Assembly: GCF_028550415.1 (NCBI RefSeq)
Contig: NZ_JAQQKX010000011.1
Coordinates: 62,001-126,000, forward strand
Direction: 5' to 3'
Source: Asticcacaulis aquaticus
GTDB lineage: Bacteria; Pseudomonadota; Alphaproteobacteria; Caulobacterales; Caulobacteraceae
DNA: 64,000 nucleotides
Shown: positions 18,537 to 26,386 of the stretch, one piece after another
Layout of the letters: each line of letters opens with the position of its first letter
Position numbering within the stretch: position 1 is the stretch's first letter
Notes under the pieces: generated by a model
What the model saw: only the letters and a program-made list of their open reading frames with translations
Told to the model about the DNA's origin: nothing
Databases searched by the model: none
Position numbers and translations under genes: made by a program

Positions 18537-18977
18537 CTAGGCCTTAAAGCCGTAGTTGAGCGAATGGGCCGCCTTGTCCCTGAGGCCGGCACCGGGGCCG
18601 TAGGTCAGGCTGGGCTTGCGCGTTTCGGCCATTTCGTCGGCGACGGCCTTCATGATGCCTTCGGAGATGGTCTTGGCGGCTTCGACGGCGCGGGCGTGGC
18701 GTTCGGACACAGCCATGAAGCTTTCGGTCGCGGCGCGCAGAGCGGTTTTGGTCGCGACGTCCAGACCGGAGAGCAGCGACGGATCGGCCTTCACGCGGGC
18801 CGTTTCCTGACGGTACAGGGCCGACAGGGCGCGGGTCTCTTCGACGGTGGCGTGGATATCGAACGGTCGATGCGCCTCGAAGGCGGCGATTTCGGCGGCC
18901 AGACGCTCGCTCAGACGCTCGGTCAGGACGAGCAGTTGACGGGCGTGATCCTGAGTGTTGTGGGCGGAAATAGCCAT
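18537..18977 (-). CDS. flbY: FlbY-like flagellar protein (FlgN-type)
   Basis: 146 residues, almost entirely alpha-helical and charged, like FlgN-type export chaperones; no membrane segment. The assignment rests on size, predicted helices and position as third gene of the flgI-cheL-flbY order known from Caulobacter relatives. Its ATG shares one base with the cheL stop (TGATG), so translation is coupled. The sequence alone gives no sharp motif, so the exact name is moderately certain, but a flagellar role is likely. Confidence 0.65.
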   Translation of the reverse strand: MAISAHNTQDHARQLLVLTERLSERLAAEIAAFEAHRPFDIHATVEETRALSALYRQETARVKADPSLLSGLDVATKTALRAATESFMAVSERHARAVEAAKTISEGIMKAVADEMAETRKPSLTYGPGAGLRDKAAHSLNYGFKA

Positions 18978-19279
18978 CAGCCTTGCGCCTCCTGCATCAT
19001 AAGCAACTGTTTCTGGACGGTGGCCGAAATGCCGACCCCACCCGATTTTACCACCTGACCGGCTATGGCGTCGAGATAGAAAGACCGGAAGGCCTCTTCG
19101 CCTTCGCCGCCGCCGAACATGCCGTCGGTCTCAAGGCCTTCGAACATCGGCTTGAGCATCTGGGAAATGACCATCGACTCGAATTCGTCGCCGGTCTTTT
19201 TCGGGTCCTTGCCGGTCGACTTGTGCAGAGCCGCCGATTGCAGGTTGAGGGTGCCGATAGAGGTGTCGGGCGTGTTCAT
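18977..19279 (-). CDS. cheL: Rod-binding protein, FlgJ N-terminal type (CheL-like)
   Basis: 100 residues from the preferred ATG at 19279, which has GGGGAG about eight bases before; an upstream in-frame start would overlap flgI. It matches the FlgJ N-terminal rod-capping family: FESMVISQMLKPMFEGLE, then MFGGGEGEEAFRSFYLDAIAGQVVKSGGVG. The muramidase domain of enterobacterial FlgJ is absent, as usual in alphaproteobacteria. It sits directly after flgI, consistent with rod and P-ring assembly. Confidence 0.88.
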   Translation of the reverse strand: MNTPDTSIGTLNLQSAALHKSTGKDPKKTGDEFESMVISQMLKPMFEGLETDGMFGGGEGEEAFRSFYLDAIAGQVVKSGGVGISATVQKQLLMMQEAQG

Positions 19280-19292
19280 TACATCATCTCCC

Positions 19293-20390
19293 CTACATAA
19301 CTTCAATGTCGGCTTGCAGCGCGCCCGAAGCCTTGATGGTTTGCAGGATCGAGATCATGTCGCGCGGGCTGACCCCCAGGGCATTGAGGCCGTTGACGAC
19401 GTCGCTCAGAGACGCCGTCTCCTTGAGATCGTAGAGCTTCTTGCCCTTTTCTTCCTCGACCGAGACCTGACTGTCGGGCAGGACGGCGGTCTGTCCCTGC
19501 GAAAAGGCACCGGGCTGGCTGGCGAAGGGGCGTTCATTGACCGAGATGGTCAGATTGCCCTGAGCGATGGCGACGCGCGAGATGCGGACATTGTCGCCGA
19601 TGACGATGACGCCGTTGACCTCGTCGATGATGACCTTGGCCGGGGTATCGACCGTGACGGGCAGGTTTTCGATCGAGGCGATGAAGTTCATCATATTGCT
19701 GCCCGGCGGGGCGCGCACGGCGACGATGGTCGGGTTATCGGCATAGGCCGTGCCGGGTTGCGCCTTGTTGATCGTGTCGGCGATGCGCTTCGATGTCGTG
19801 AAGTCCGGGTTTTTCAGGGTCAGGCGGATGATCGGCTGGGCGTTGAAATCGAAGGCGATTTCCCGTTCGATATTGGCTCCGGAGGCGATGCGCCCGGCGG
19901 TCGGCACGCCCTTGGTGATCGAGGAACCCGACGCGCCGCCGGCGGAGACCGAGCCGGTCTGCACCGTGCCCTGAGCGACGGCATAGACTTCGCCGTCGGC
20001 ACCGAGCAGCGGCGTGATGAGCAGGGTGCCGCCCAGCAGGCTCTTGGCGTCGCCCGCGGCGGAGACCGTGACATCGATCTTCGAGCCTGCGGCGACGAAC
20101 GGCGGCAGGCTGGCCGTGACCATGACCACGGCGGCGTTCTTGGTGTTGAGATTGGCGTCGCGGATATTGACGCCCATGCGCTCCATCATGCTCTCAAGGC
20201 TCTGTTTGAGCATGGGCGAGTTGCGCACGGTGTCGCCCGTGCCGTTGAGCCCGACGACGATGCCGTAGCCGATCAGCTGGTTGTCGCGCACGCCTTCGAT
20301 ATTGACGATGTCCTTGATGCGCGACGCGGCATGGCCTGTCATCGGCAGGAGCATGGTCAGGGTCGCGAGGAGCAGGGGCAGCAGACGCAT
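19293..20390 (-). CDS. flgI: Flagellar P-ring protein FlgI
   Basis: Periplasmic protein that forms the P ring around the flagellar rod. About 365 residues from ATG 20390, giving a clean signal peptide (MRLLPLLLATLTMLLPMTGHAAS). Mature signatures: RIKDIVNIEGVRDNQLIGYGIVVGLNGTGDT, NVRDANLNTKNAAVVMVTASLPPF-like motifs, and the C-terminal GVSPRDMISILQTIKASGALQADIE. An earlier in-frame ATG at 20423 would fall at or before the transcription start predicted from the sigma-54 promoter at 20436-20451, which supports the later start. First gene of the flgI-cheL-flbY operon. Confidence 0.96.
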   Translation of the reverse strand: MRLLPLLLATLTMLLPMTGHAASRIKDIVNIEGVRDNQLIGYGIVVGLNGTGDTVRNSPMLKQSLESMMERMGVNIRDANLNTKNAAVVMVTASLPPFVAAGSKIDVTVSAAGDAKSLLGGTLLITPLLGADGEVYAVAQGTVQTGSVSAGGASGSSITKGVPTAGRIASGANIEREIAFDFNAQPIIRLTLKNPDFTTSKRIADTINKAQPGTAYADNPTIVAVRAPPGSNMMNFIASIENLPVTVDTPAKVIIDEVNGVIVIGDNVRISRVAIAQGNLTISVNERPFASQPGAFSQGQTAVLPDSQVSVEEEKGKKLYDLKETASLSDVVNGLNALGVSPRDMISILQTIKASGALQADIEVM

Positions 20391-20435
20391 AATCGGAAAT
20401 CTCACAGAAGTGGCGTTAACCATGTTTTCCAACGA

Positions 20436-20451
20436 TGCGAATGTCGTGCCA
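20436..20451 (-). promoter_or_regulatory. Sigma-54 promoter for flgI
   Basis: Minus strand reads TGGCACG-acat-TCGCA, one base away from the -24/-12 consensus TGGCACG-N4-TTGCA. It points at flgI and would start RNA about 35 bases before the chosen ATG. A cccggcaaat element at 20561-20570, roughly 110 bases upstream, is placed where FlbD-type enhancer sites lie in Caulobacter; that part is inference. Confidence 0.7.
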
Positions 20452-20672
20452 GACGGCAAAAATCTTTTATTTATAGAAATCAAGGTGTTTCAAGCGTCTG
20501 TTTTTGGTCATGTCCTCAATGCGGAAAAAAATGCCGCCCGTTAAGGGCTTGGAAACCGTACCCGGCAAATAATGACCGTTACCCGCGATGTCTATTGAAC
20601 CTTGACGTTGTTTGCGCCAGAACGGCTGTGACCCACATGAGTATATTACCGCTTACCAATACTGGGGCAGCC

Positions 20673-21098
20673 ATGAATATGAAGATCAACGGACCTATGG
20701 GGACGGCCGCGACCGGCGCTGCCAGCGCCCCCAAGCGCGCGGCGGGTGGGTTTTCGCTCAAAGGCTCGGGCGAGGCGCGTTCGACGGCGTCCGCGGCTTC
20801 GGTGTCTCAGGCCATGTCCCTGAGCGGTCTGGACGCGCTTCTGGCGCTTCAGGCCGAAGACGACGTGATGACCGGTCGCCGCCGCCGTCAGATCAAGCGC
20901 TCCAACGATATTCTCGATGCGCTCGAAGACCTTAAGGTCTCGCTGCTGGGCGGCGTGATCGACGATCAGGCGTTGGTCTCCCTGCAAAAGATGATCGAGA
21001 CCCAGCGCGAGGATATCGAGGACGAGCGGCTGCAGGGCGTGCTGAACGAGATCGAGACGCGCGCCTATGTCGAGATGGCCAAGCGCAAGCTGATGTAG
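20673..21098 (+). CDS. fliX: Flagellar assembly regulator FliX
   Basis: 141 residues. In Caulobacter FliX couples early flagellar assembly to FlbD-dependent transcription. The family pattern is present: an N-terminal MKINGP segment, a Ser/Ala-rich linker, then a helical C-terminal half (SLSGLDALLALQAEDD, RRRRQIKRSNDILDALEDLK, LQGVLNEIETRAYVEMAKRKL). The start is ATG 20673 with GGGGCAG upstream; ATG 20679 is possible. The divergent arrangement with flgI is the same as in Caulobacter. An open frame extends far upstream through flgI, but that part is antisense shadow. Confidence 0.9.
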   Translation: MNMKINGPMGTAATGAASAPKRAAGGFSLKGSGEARSTASAASVSQAMSLSGLDALLALQAEDDVMTGRRRRQIKRSNDILDALEDLKVSLLGGVIDDQALVSLQKMIETQREDIEDERLQGVLNEIETRAYVEMAKRKLM

Positions 21099-21384
21099 GA
21101 TTCGCGTATCGGGCGAACGGGGTGAGGTTCGCTTGTGTGCGGCGCACCATTTTCGATTTTTACAAAACCTTTATAAATAAAGGGGTTGCGGGCGCTATTC
21201 GCGACGGCTTTGCGCATTAAAACCGCTTCACAGTTCCCGGAAAGCGCATTATAAGCCGCCCCATCGGACCCGTGCATTTATGGCCTCGCTTTTGCAGCCT
21301 AGGGTGTCATGTCGGGCTATTGTTTCCTATGGGGAAAGGTGGCGCGGGCTCCGGTGAACAAATTCTGTGGGGTGTGGTGCTAAA

Positions 21385-21810
21385 ATGAGTGCAGTCGAGC
21401 TTTCCAATACCGATACCTATCGTCCGCGCGACGACGAAGAATATATGAACGAGCGTCAGCTCGCCTATTTCCGCAAAAAGCTGGTCAACTGGAAGAATGA
21501 AATCCTGGCTGGCTCCAAGGAAACCGTCTCGATCATGCAGAAAGAGACCGAAAACCACCCTGATCTGGTTGACCGGGCCTCGTCCGAATCCGACCGTGCG
21601 CTGGAACTGCGCACGCGCGACCGTCAGCGCAAGCTGATCTCGAAGATCGACGAAGCCATCGGGCGTATCGACGACGGCTCCTACGGTTTCTGCGAAGAGA
21701 CCGGTGAGCCGATCGGCCTCGGTCGCCTGGAGGCCCGCCCCACGGCGACCCTGTCGATCGAAGCGCAGGAACGCCACGAGCGTTCCGAGCGCGTCCACCG
21801 CGACGATTAA
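21385..21810 (+). CDS. dksA: RNA polymerase-binding transcription factor DksA
   Basis: 141 residues; binds the RNA polymerase secondary channel and acts with ppGpp. The coiled-coil tip keeps the acidic pair and Ala (D60-L-V-D63-R-A65), matching E. coli D71/D74/A76. The zinc-finger region reads CEETG and LSIEA: only C103 remains of four Cys, giving a C-T-S-A pattern, as in other alphaproteobacterial DksA proteins. The start is ATG 21385 (MSAVELSN). The 286 bp upstream hold no gene. A clear terminator follows. Confidence 0.95.
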   Translation: MSAVELSNTDTYRPRDDEEYMNERQLAYFRKKLVNWKNEILAGSKETVSIMQKETENHPDLVDRASSESDRALELRTRDRQRKLISKIDEAIGRIDDGSYGFCEETGEPIGLGRLEARPTATLSIEAQERHERSERVHRDD

Positions 21811-21818
21811 AAGCTGAA

Positions 21819-21846
21819 AAAGGGCGCTGGCGACAGCGCCCTTTTT
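21819..21846 (+). terminator. Rho-independent terminator after dksA
   Basis: Stem agggcgctg / cagcgccct with a short loop, flanked by A-run and ttttt. Confidence 0.85.
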
Positions 21847-21903
21847 GCTGTTCGGTTCAACCTGCGCTATACTGCTCACATGGGGACATTGCAGGAGCGC
21901 GCC

Positions 21904-22098
21904 ATGACCGAGCGTTACGACCAGCCGTCCGATCTTATAGACCATTGTCTGAGGCCGCTGAGCCTCGATCACGAAAGCGCGGCCTTCGAGGAGGCCTGTC
22001 TGCGTCTGAGTTATGTGCTGGAGAGCTATCAGCGCCGCCTGACCGAGGCCGGGCAGCCGGTCGAGGTCGATTTCGCGCGTACGGCGGAAACCGTTTAA
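21904..22098 (+). CDS. Small conserved-looking protein, 64 residues
   Basis: MTERYDQPSDLIDHCLRPL, then two probable helices (EEACLRLSYVLESYQRRLTEAG) and an acidic tail. AGGAG lies seven bases before the ATG, and base use matches neighbouring genes. It fills the space between the dksA terminator and gltX. No family recognised; a soluble small helical protein. The ATG at 21880 has no comparable ribosome site. Confidence 0.65.
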   Translation: MTERYDQPSDLIDHCLRPLSLDHESAAFEEACLRLSYVLESYQRRLTEAGQPVEVDFARTAETV

Positions 22099-22169
22099 AT
22101 CCGCACTTTAAAAACGAAGTCACAGGGCGTATGAGAGCCAACTGATTTATTACAAGCTCCGGATACCCT

Positions 22170-23510
22170 ATGACCGTCAAGGTTCGTTTTGCCCCTTCGC
22201 CCACCGGCCGCATCCACGCCGGCAATGTGCGCGCCGCGCTGATCAACTGGCTGTTCGCGCGCAAGAATCAGGGCGTCTTCGTGCTGCGCATCGACGACAC
22301 CGATCTTGAGCGCTCGACCAAGGCAAACGAAGACCTGATCGAGACCGACCTGACATGGCTCGGTCTCGAATGGCAGGAGCGCTATAATCAGTCGAAGCGC
22401 TTCGACATCTATCAGAAAGCTGCCGACGCGTTGAAGGCCGACGGGCGTCTCTATGCCTGTTACGAGACCGCCGAGGAACTGGACCGCCGCCGCAAGGTGC
22501 AGTTGTCGCGCGGCCTGCCGCCGGTCTATGACCGTGCCGCGCTCAAGCTGACCGATGAAGAGAAGGCGGCTTATGAGGCCGAAGGTCGTCGTCCGCACTG
22601 GCGTTTCAAGCTGGAAGGCAAGCGCGTCGCGTGGGAAGATCTGGTGCGCGGGCACTGCGAAGTCGATACGACCTCGATGTCCGACCCGGTGCTGATCCGC
22701 GAAGACGGGGCGTTCCTTTACACCCTGCCGTCGGTGGTCGACGATATCGACATGAAGATCAGCCACGTCATCCGTGGCGAGGATCACGTCGCCAATACCG
22801 GCACGCAGATCGAGATTTTCGAGGCGCTGTCGGCGTTTTTTGGTGGCTCCCCGCTGCCGACGTTTGCGCATATGACCCTGCTGGTCGGGGCGGACGGCGA
22901 GGGCCTGTCCAAGCGTCTGGGCTCGATGTCGATTTCCCAGATGCGCGAAGACGGTATCGAGCCGATGGCCATCACCTCGCATCTGGCCAAGATCGGCACG
23001 TCGGACCCGCTGGAGGTCGCGCCGTCGCTCGACGCTTTGGCAGACCTTCAGGACTTCGACAAGATGGGCCGCGCCCCGGCGCGCTACGACTTCGACGACC
23101 TGATGCGCCTCAATGCGGGCGTGTTGCAGGCCATGTCCTATGCCGAGGCGCAGCCGCGTCTGGCGGCATTGAACGCCGATCTGGGTGAACTGTTCTGGGA
23201 CACGGTCAAAGCCAATCTGCACAAGTTCGCCGAGGTCACCCTGTGGGCGCAGGTCGTCGGCGGTGAGGTCGAGACCACCATCGAAGACGCCGCCTTTGCC
23301 GCCAAGGCGCTCGAACTGCTGCCCGCCGACTATACGCGCGAGAGCTGGAGCGCGTGGACGGCGGCGATCAAGGACGCGACCGGGGCCAAGGGCAAGGCCC
23401 TGTTCATGCCGCTGCGTCTGGCCCTGACGGGGCAGCCGCACGGTCCCGACATGGGCGCGCTCAGCTTCCTGATCGGGCGCGACAAGATCGCCCAGCGTCT
23501 GCAAGGCTGA
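22170..23510 (+). CDS. gltX: Glutamyl-tRNA synthetase
   Basis: Class I synthetase, 446 residues. HIGH-like motif PSPTGRIHAGN at 10-19 and KMSKS-like motif LSKRLGS at 246-252. Catalytic features IDDTDLERS, IRGEDHVANTG and the C-terminal anticodon-binding signature GKALFMPLRLALTGQPHGPDMG are present. Alphaproteobacteria often carry two GltX enzymes; this shorter form could be the one for tRNA-Gln mischarging, but that cannot be settled from one gene. The start ATG is at the family's conserved N-terminus. Confidence 0.96.
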   Translation: MTVKVRFAPSPTGRIHAGNVRAALINWLFARKNQGVFVLRIDDTDLERSTKANEDLIETDLTWLGLEWQERYNQSKRFDIYQKAADALKADGRLYACYETAEELDRRRKVQLSRGLPPVYDRAALKLTDEEKAAYEAEGRRPHWRFKLEGKRVAWEDLVRGHCEVDTTSMSDPVLIREDGAFLYTLPSVVDDIDMKISHVIRGEDHVANTGTQIEIFEALSAFFGGSPLPTFAHMTLLVGADGEGLSKRLGSMSISQMREDGIEPMAITSHLAKIGTSDPLEVAPSLDALADLQDFDKMGRAPARYDFDDLMRLNAGVLQAMSYAEAQPRLAALNADLGELFWDTVKANLHKFAEVTLWAQVVGGEVETTIEDAAFAAKALELLPADYTRESWSAWTAAIKDATGAKGKALFMPLRLALTGQPHGPDMGALSFLIGRDKIAQRLQG

Positions 23511-23568
23511 GACTGGCGAGCCGCGCTGAAATAGCTTAATCTCCCTGACGGGTTCAGGGAGATCGGGC

Positions 23569-24018
23569 ATGAAATATCTTATCGTTGCAGGACTATTGCT
23601 CAGCGGCAGCGCTCAGGCGCAGACCGTAAGCGACCTGTCGTGGCTCACCGGTTGCTGGGTGCAGGACAAGGGCGCGCGAAAGATCACCGAGCACTGGACA
23701 CCCGCCGACGGCGGTCAGTTGTTCGGCATCGGGCGCACCTTTTCGGCGGATAAGGTGCTGAACTACGAATTCATGGTGCTGGGTCAGCGCGACGGCGTTC
23801 TGACCTTCACGGCGCATCCGTCGGGACAGGGAGGGGCGTCGTTTCCGCTGAAATCCTTTAAAGACGGTGAGGCGGTCTTCGAAAATACCGCCCACGATTT
23901 TCCTCAGCGTGTTATTTATAAACGCGGTGAGGGCGGCACCATGAGCGCCGCCATCGAAGGCACGATCAAGGGGCAGACGAAACGCATCGATTTCAGCTAC
24001 GCCGCCTGTCCGAAATGA
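23569..24018 (+). CDS. DUF6265 secreted protein
   Basis: 149 residues with a signal peptide (MKYLIVAGLLLSGSAQA). The mature part matches the DUF6265 pattern: LSWLTGCWVQD, TEHWTPADGGQLFGIGRT, FEFMVLGQRDG-like beta strands, HPSGQGG, and the diagnostic FENTAHDFPQRVIYKR. Periplasmic, lipocalin-like beta fold expected, function unknown. Starts 58 bases after gltX, with AGGGAGATCGGGC before the ATG. Confidence 0.85.
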   Translation: MKYLIVAGLLLSGSAQAQTVSDLSWLTGCWVQDKGARKITEHWTPADGGQLFGIGRTFSADKVLNYEFMVLGQRDGVLTFTAHPSGQGGASFPLKSFKDGEAVFENTAHDFPQRVIYKRGEGGTMSAAIEGTIKGQTKRIDFSYAACPK

Positions 24019-24627
24019 TTACAGCACCTTACGGGTGTCGATATCCTCGTCGTGGCTCGACAGCTCGTTGATCGCGCCCAGGATTTCCTCGACCGTATCG
24101 ACGCTCTTATAGGTACGCAGGAAGCTTTCCGGCGTGAAGTTCGTCGCGATGGTGGCTTCGACCAGTTTGAAGAACGGCTCCCAGAAGCCGCCTGAGTTCA
24201 AAAAGATGATTGGCTTCTTGTGCAGGTCCAGACGCCGCCACGACAGAAGCTCGATGACCTCTTCCAGCGTGCCGACGCCGCCGGGAAGCACCACAAAGGC
24301 GTCGGATTCCTCGAACATCATCATCTTGCGCTCGTGCATCGACTGCACGACGATGGTTTCCACGTCGTCATAGAGACGTTCGCGCGACATCAGGAACTGC
24401 GGCATGATGCCCAGCACCTTGCCGCCGGCCTCGTGCGCGCCGCGCGCCGATTCGCCCATCAGGCCGACCCCGCCGCCGCCATAGACGAGGCGCAGGCCGT
24501 TGCTGCCCAGAATTTTCCCCAGCGCGAAGGCTTCGTCCTTATAGCGCTGATCGACCGCGTCGGACGACCCGCAATAGATGCAGACGGACAGGACGGGGCG
24601 GCGGGGGGCGGGCGAAGCGTCGGGCAT
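24019..24627 (-). CDS. LOG-family (TIGR00730) nucleotide phosphoribohydrolase
   Basis: 202 residues from ATG 24627, with GAGG eight bases upstream; an in-frame start 12 codons earlier is less likely. Rossmann-like LOG fold: LSVCIYCGSSD near the N-terminus, VYGGGGVGLMG (48-58), HERK (98-101) and the catalytic PGGVGTLEE (115-123). Family members cleave the base from nucleoside 5'-monophosphates (in plants this yields free cytokinin). Older databases call it a lysine decarboxylase, which is wrong for this motif set. Confidence 0.92.
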   Translation of the reverse strand: MPDASPAPRRPVLSVCIYCGSSDAVDQRYKDEAFALGKILGSNGLRLVYGGGGVGLMGESARGAHEAGGKVLGIMPQFLMSRERLYDDVETIVVQSMHERKMMMFEESDAFVVLPGGVGTLEEVIELLSWRRLDLHKKPIIFLNSGGFWEPFFKLVEATIATNFTPESFLRTYKSVDTVEEILGAINELSSHDEDIDTRKVL

Positions 24628-24808
24628 ACGGGTATCCTCGGTGGTACTTAAATTACAGGCCATCGCTATTGATCGGGCGATGGCGAAAACGATATGATCT
24701 TAGGGTCAAGACTATTAACGATAATAAAAGTCTGCGTTTGGCGCGCGTCCTCAGGTTAAGCCCGGAAGACGAATTTCGACAAGCGCTTTATCAGATCGGC
24801 CGTGCTTC

Positions 24809-25603
24809 ATGATGTCCTGCAAAACCGCCTGCCTCGTCCTCCTCAGCCTGACAGCCGCCGCGGGCGGATTGTCCGGCTGTGGGCAGGCCGGGCCGGAGAC
24901 GAAAGAGGCCGCTGCCTACGATTCGAGCGCGCTGGGCTACGAAAAGACACCCGAAGTCACGTCTGTGGCGGTGACGGCGGCGGGCGAGCTGCTGGTGACG
25001 GGCACGGCAGCCGCCGAAGGCCGTGTGCGCCTGACCAGCATCACGGGGCAGGCCTATGGCGTGACGGCGGGCAAGGACGGGCGCTTTCAGGCCAGCCTGC
25101 CGCAGACGCCGGGCGGCAGCCTGTACGACCTGTCGATGGAGCAGCAGGGACGCCTGATGAAGGCCCAGGGGCGCTTGTTCGTGCCCCCGGCGACGCGGAT
25201 AGACGAGCCGCCACGGGCCGTATTCCTGCGCATGGGCGCGCCGGGCCTGCCCCTGTGGCCGCAGGCGCCACTGCTGGCTCTGGCTGATTATGACGCCGGG
25301 GGCGCGCTGTCGGTGTCGGGTCGGGCCGAAAGCGACGCCCTGATCGAGATCGACCTGAACGGCCAGAAGGCTGCCGAGGTGCGTTCCGGCGCCGATGGCA
25401 TATATAGCGTGCTCATTCCGTTGGAAGCGTCGGCGATCGGGCAGAGGCTGGTCGTGGGCGCGCGGTCGCGTCAGTCCTACGAAACCCATCCCCTGATCCT
25501 GCGCGCCCCGCGCCCGGCGGCCAGCGCCGGGATCGAGAACGGCGTCTGGTACGTGGACCGGCCCCTGACGGGGGGCGGTACTCAGGTCACCGTGCTTTTC
25601 TGA
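24809..25603 (+). CDS. Lipoprotein of unknown function
   Basis: 264 residues with a signal peptide and lipobox LSGC, so lipidated near residue 24. The mature part seems to contain two similar beta-rich modules, each with a G-x-A-x-A/S-E-G/D-x-x-V/I-x-L/I-x pattern (GTAAAEGRVRLTS and GRAESDALIEIDL), both followed by a short G-x-x-G turn and Y/F-S-V/A; these resemble Ig-like or carboxypeptidase-regulatory-like folds. No named family recognised. Divergent from the LOG gene. The second of two adjacent ATGs (24812) is an alternative start. Confidence 0.75.
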   Translation: MMSCKTACLVLLSLTAAAGGLSGCGQAGPETKEAAAYDSSALGYEKTPEVTSVAVTAAGELLVTGTAAAEGRVRLTSITGQAYGVTAGKDGRFQASLPQTPGGSLYDLSMEQQGRLMKAQGRLFVPPATRIDEPPRAVFLRMGAPGLPLWPQAPLLALADYDAGGALSVSGRAESDALIEIDLNGQKAAEVRSGADGIYSVLIPLEASAIGQRLVVGARSRQSYETHPLILRAPRPAASAGIENGVWYVDRPLTGGGTQVTVLF

Positions 25604-25703
25604 TCCTGCGCGGCAAAAAACTCAAATTGGTGGATAATTTGCAGCTTAAGGCTTGCGTTCCCGGCGGAACCCTTGCTATAGGCCCGTCCTCGCTGCTGAA
25701 TAT

Positions 25704-25779
25704 TCCCCGGTAGCTCAGTTGGTAGAGCAGTCGACTGTTAATCGACTTGTCACAGGTTCGAGTCCTGTCCGGGGAGCCA
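25704..25779 (+). tRNA. tRNA-Asn (anticodon GTT)
   Basis: 76 bases with a full cloverleaf: acceptor tccccgg / ccgggga, D arm gctcagttggtagagc, anticodon stem tcgac / atcga-type with loop ctgttaa, T arm caggttcgagtcctg, discriminator G and encoded CCA. A strong terminator with a ttcg loop follows. Confidence 0.97.
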
Positions 25780-25789
25780 GCATCGCCAC

Positions 25790-25824
25790 AAAGGCCCTGA
25801 ACTTCGGTTCGGGGCCTTTTGTTT
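25790..25824 (+). terminator. Rho-independent terminator after tRNA-Asn
   Basis: 13-bp stem aaaggccctgaac / gttcggggccttt (one T-G pair) closed by a ttcg tetraloop, followed by tttgtttt. Confidence 0.88.
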
Positions 25825-25941
25825 TGGCCACGCGATCCAACACCCAAAGAAAAAGCCCGAACAGATGCCCGGGCCTTGAAAGTTTGGTGATGGTGGGTGT
25901 CTTCAAAAAAGCAAAGACAAGGCTACTTCGCCCGATTTGGG

Positions 25942-25956
25942 TTAATGGCGCGTTAA
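25942..25956. promoter_or_regulatory. CtrA-type box TTAA-N7-TTAA without a clear target
   Basis: The sequence TTAA-tggcgcg-TTAA is an exact match to the CtrA consensus. It lies between the 3' ends of the convergent tRNA-Asn and tRNA-Cys genes, so no promoter is obviously served. A chance match is possible. Confidence 0.35.
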
Positions 25957-26005
25957 TTTTGCAACTCCCGTTACGGGAAAGCGTTTTTTATGAAAATGGA
26001 GGGGG

Positions 26006-26079
26006 TGGAGGCCTGACCCGGAGTCGAACCGGGCTACACGGATTTGCAATCCGCTGCGTAACCGCTCCGCCATCAGGCC
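26006..26079 (-). tRNA. tRNA-Cys (anticodon GCA)
   Basis: 74 bases, minus strand. Acceptor ggcctga / tcaggcc, D arm with gcggagcggttacgc, anticodon stem cggat / atccg with loop tgcaaa carrying GCA, T arm cccggttcgactccggg, discriminator U (the Cys identity base) and encoded CCA. Confidence 0.97.
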
Positions 26080-26386
26080 TTACCTGAAAACACCGGGGAC
26101 GAAGCAGTTGCGGTTATCCGTCCCGATGCGCAATCTAGTCCCTTAAGGGTCGCATGCCTGGCGCGAAAAACCGGTTTCCACTTTTTCGCGGCATGCTCAA
26201 GATCGCGAGACAGCCCTGCTATCAGATGATTCCGGCCGCTTCAATGCGTTCGTGGAATTATTTACAGGAAAAAATGCCACAGGCGGCGATTTCGACGTCG
26301 TTTGCCCGCGCCGTACATTGAAGCGGCGCGCGCAAACGCCTATAAGCGCAGAATCTAGAACGGTAACTGTATCAAGGCCCGACCCA
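26080..26386. other. 307-bp space between tRNA-Cys and the PCMT-like gene
   Basis: Holds the promoter region of tRNA-Cys on the minus strand, the 36-bp REP-like repeat copy at 26163-26198, and about 185 bp upstream of the PCMT-like gene. An in-frame start at 26252 for that gene exists, but the added residues do not look conserved and the codon use is poor. Confidence 0.5.
26163..26198 (-). repeat. REP-like 36-bp repeat, copy 2
   Basis: Read on the minus strand it begins gagcatgccgcgaaaaag and matches the copy at 17183-17218 in 35 of 36 positions. It has the same gcgaaaaa / tttttcgc stem. Confidence 0.85.

Noticed and set aside
19119-20672. A long in-frame extension upstream of fliX
   Set aside because: This part is antisense to flgI. 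FliX homology begins only at about 20673, where a ribosome site is present.
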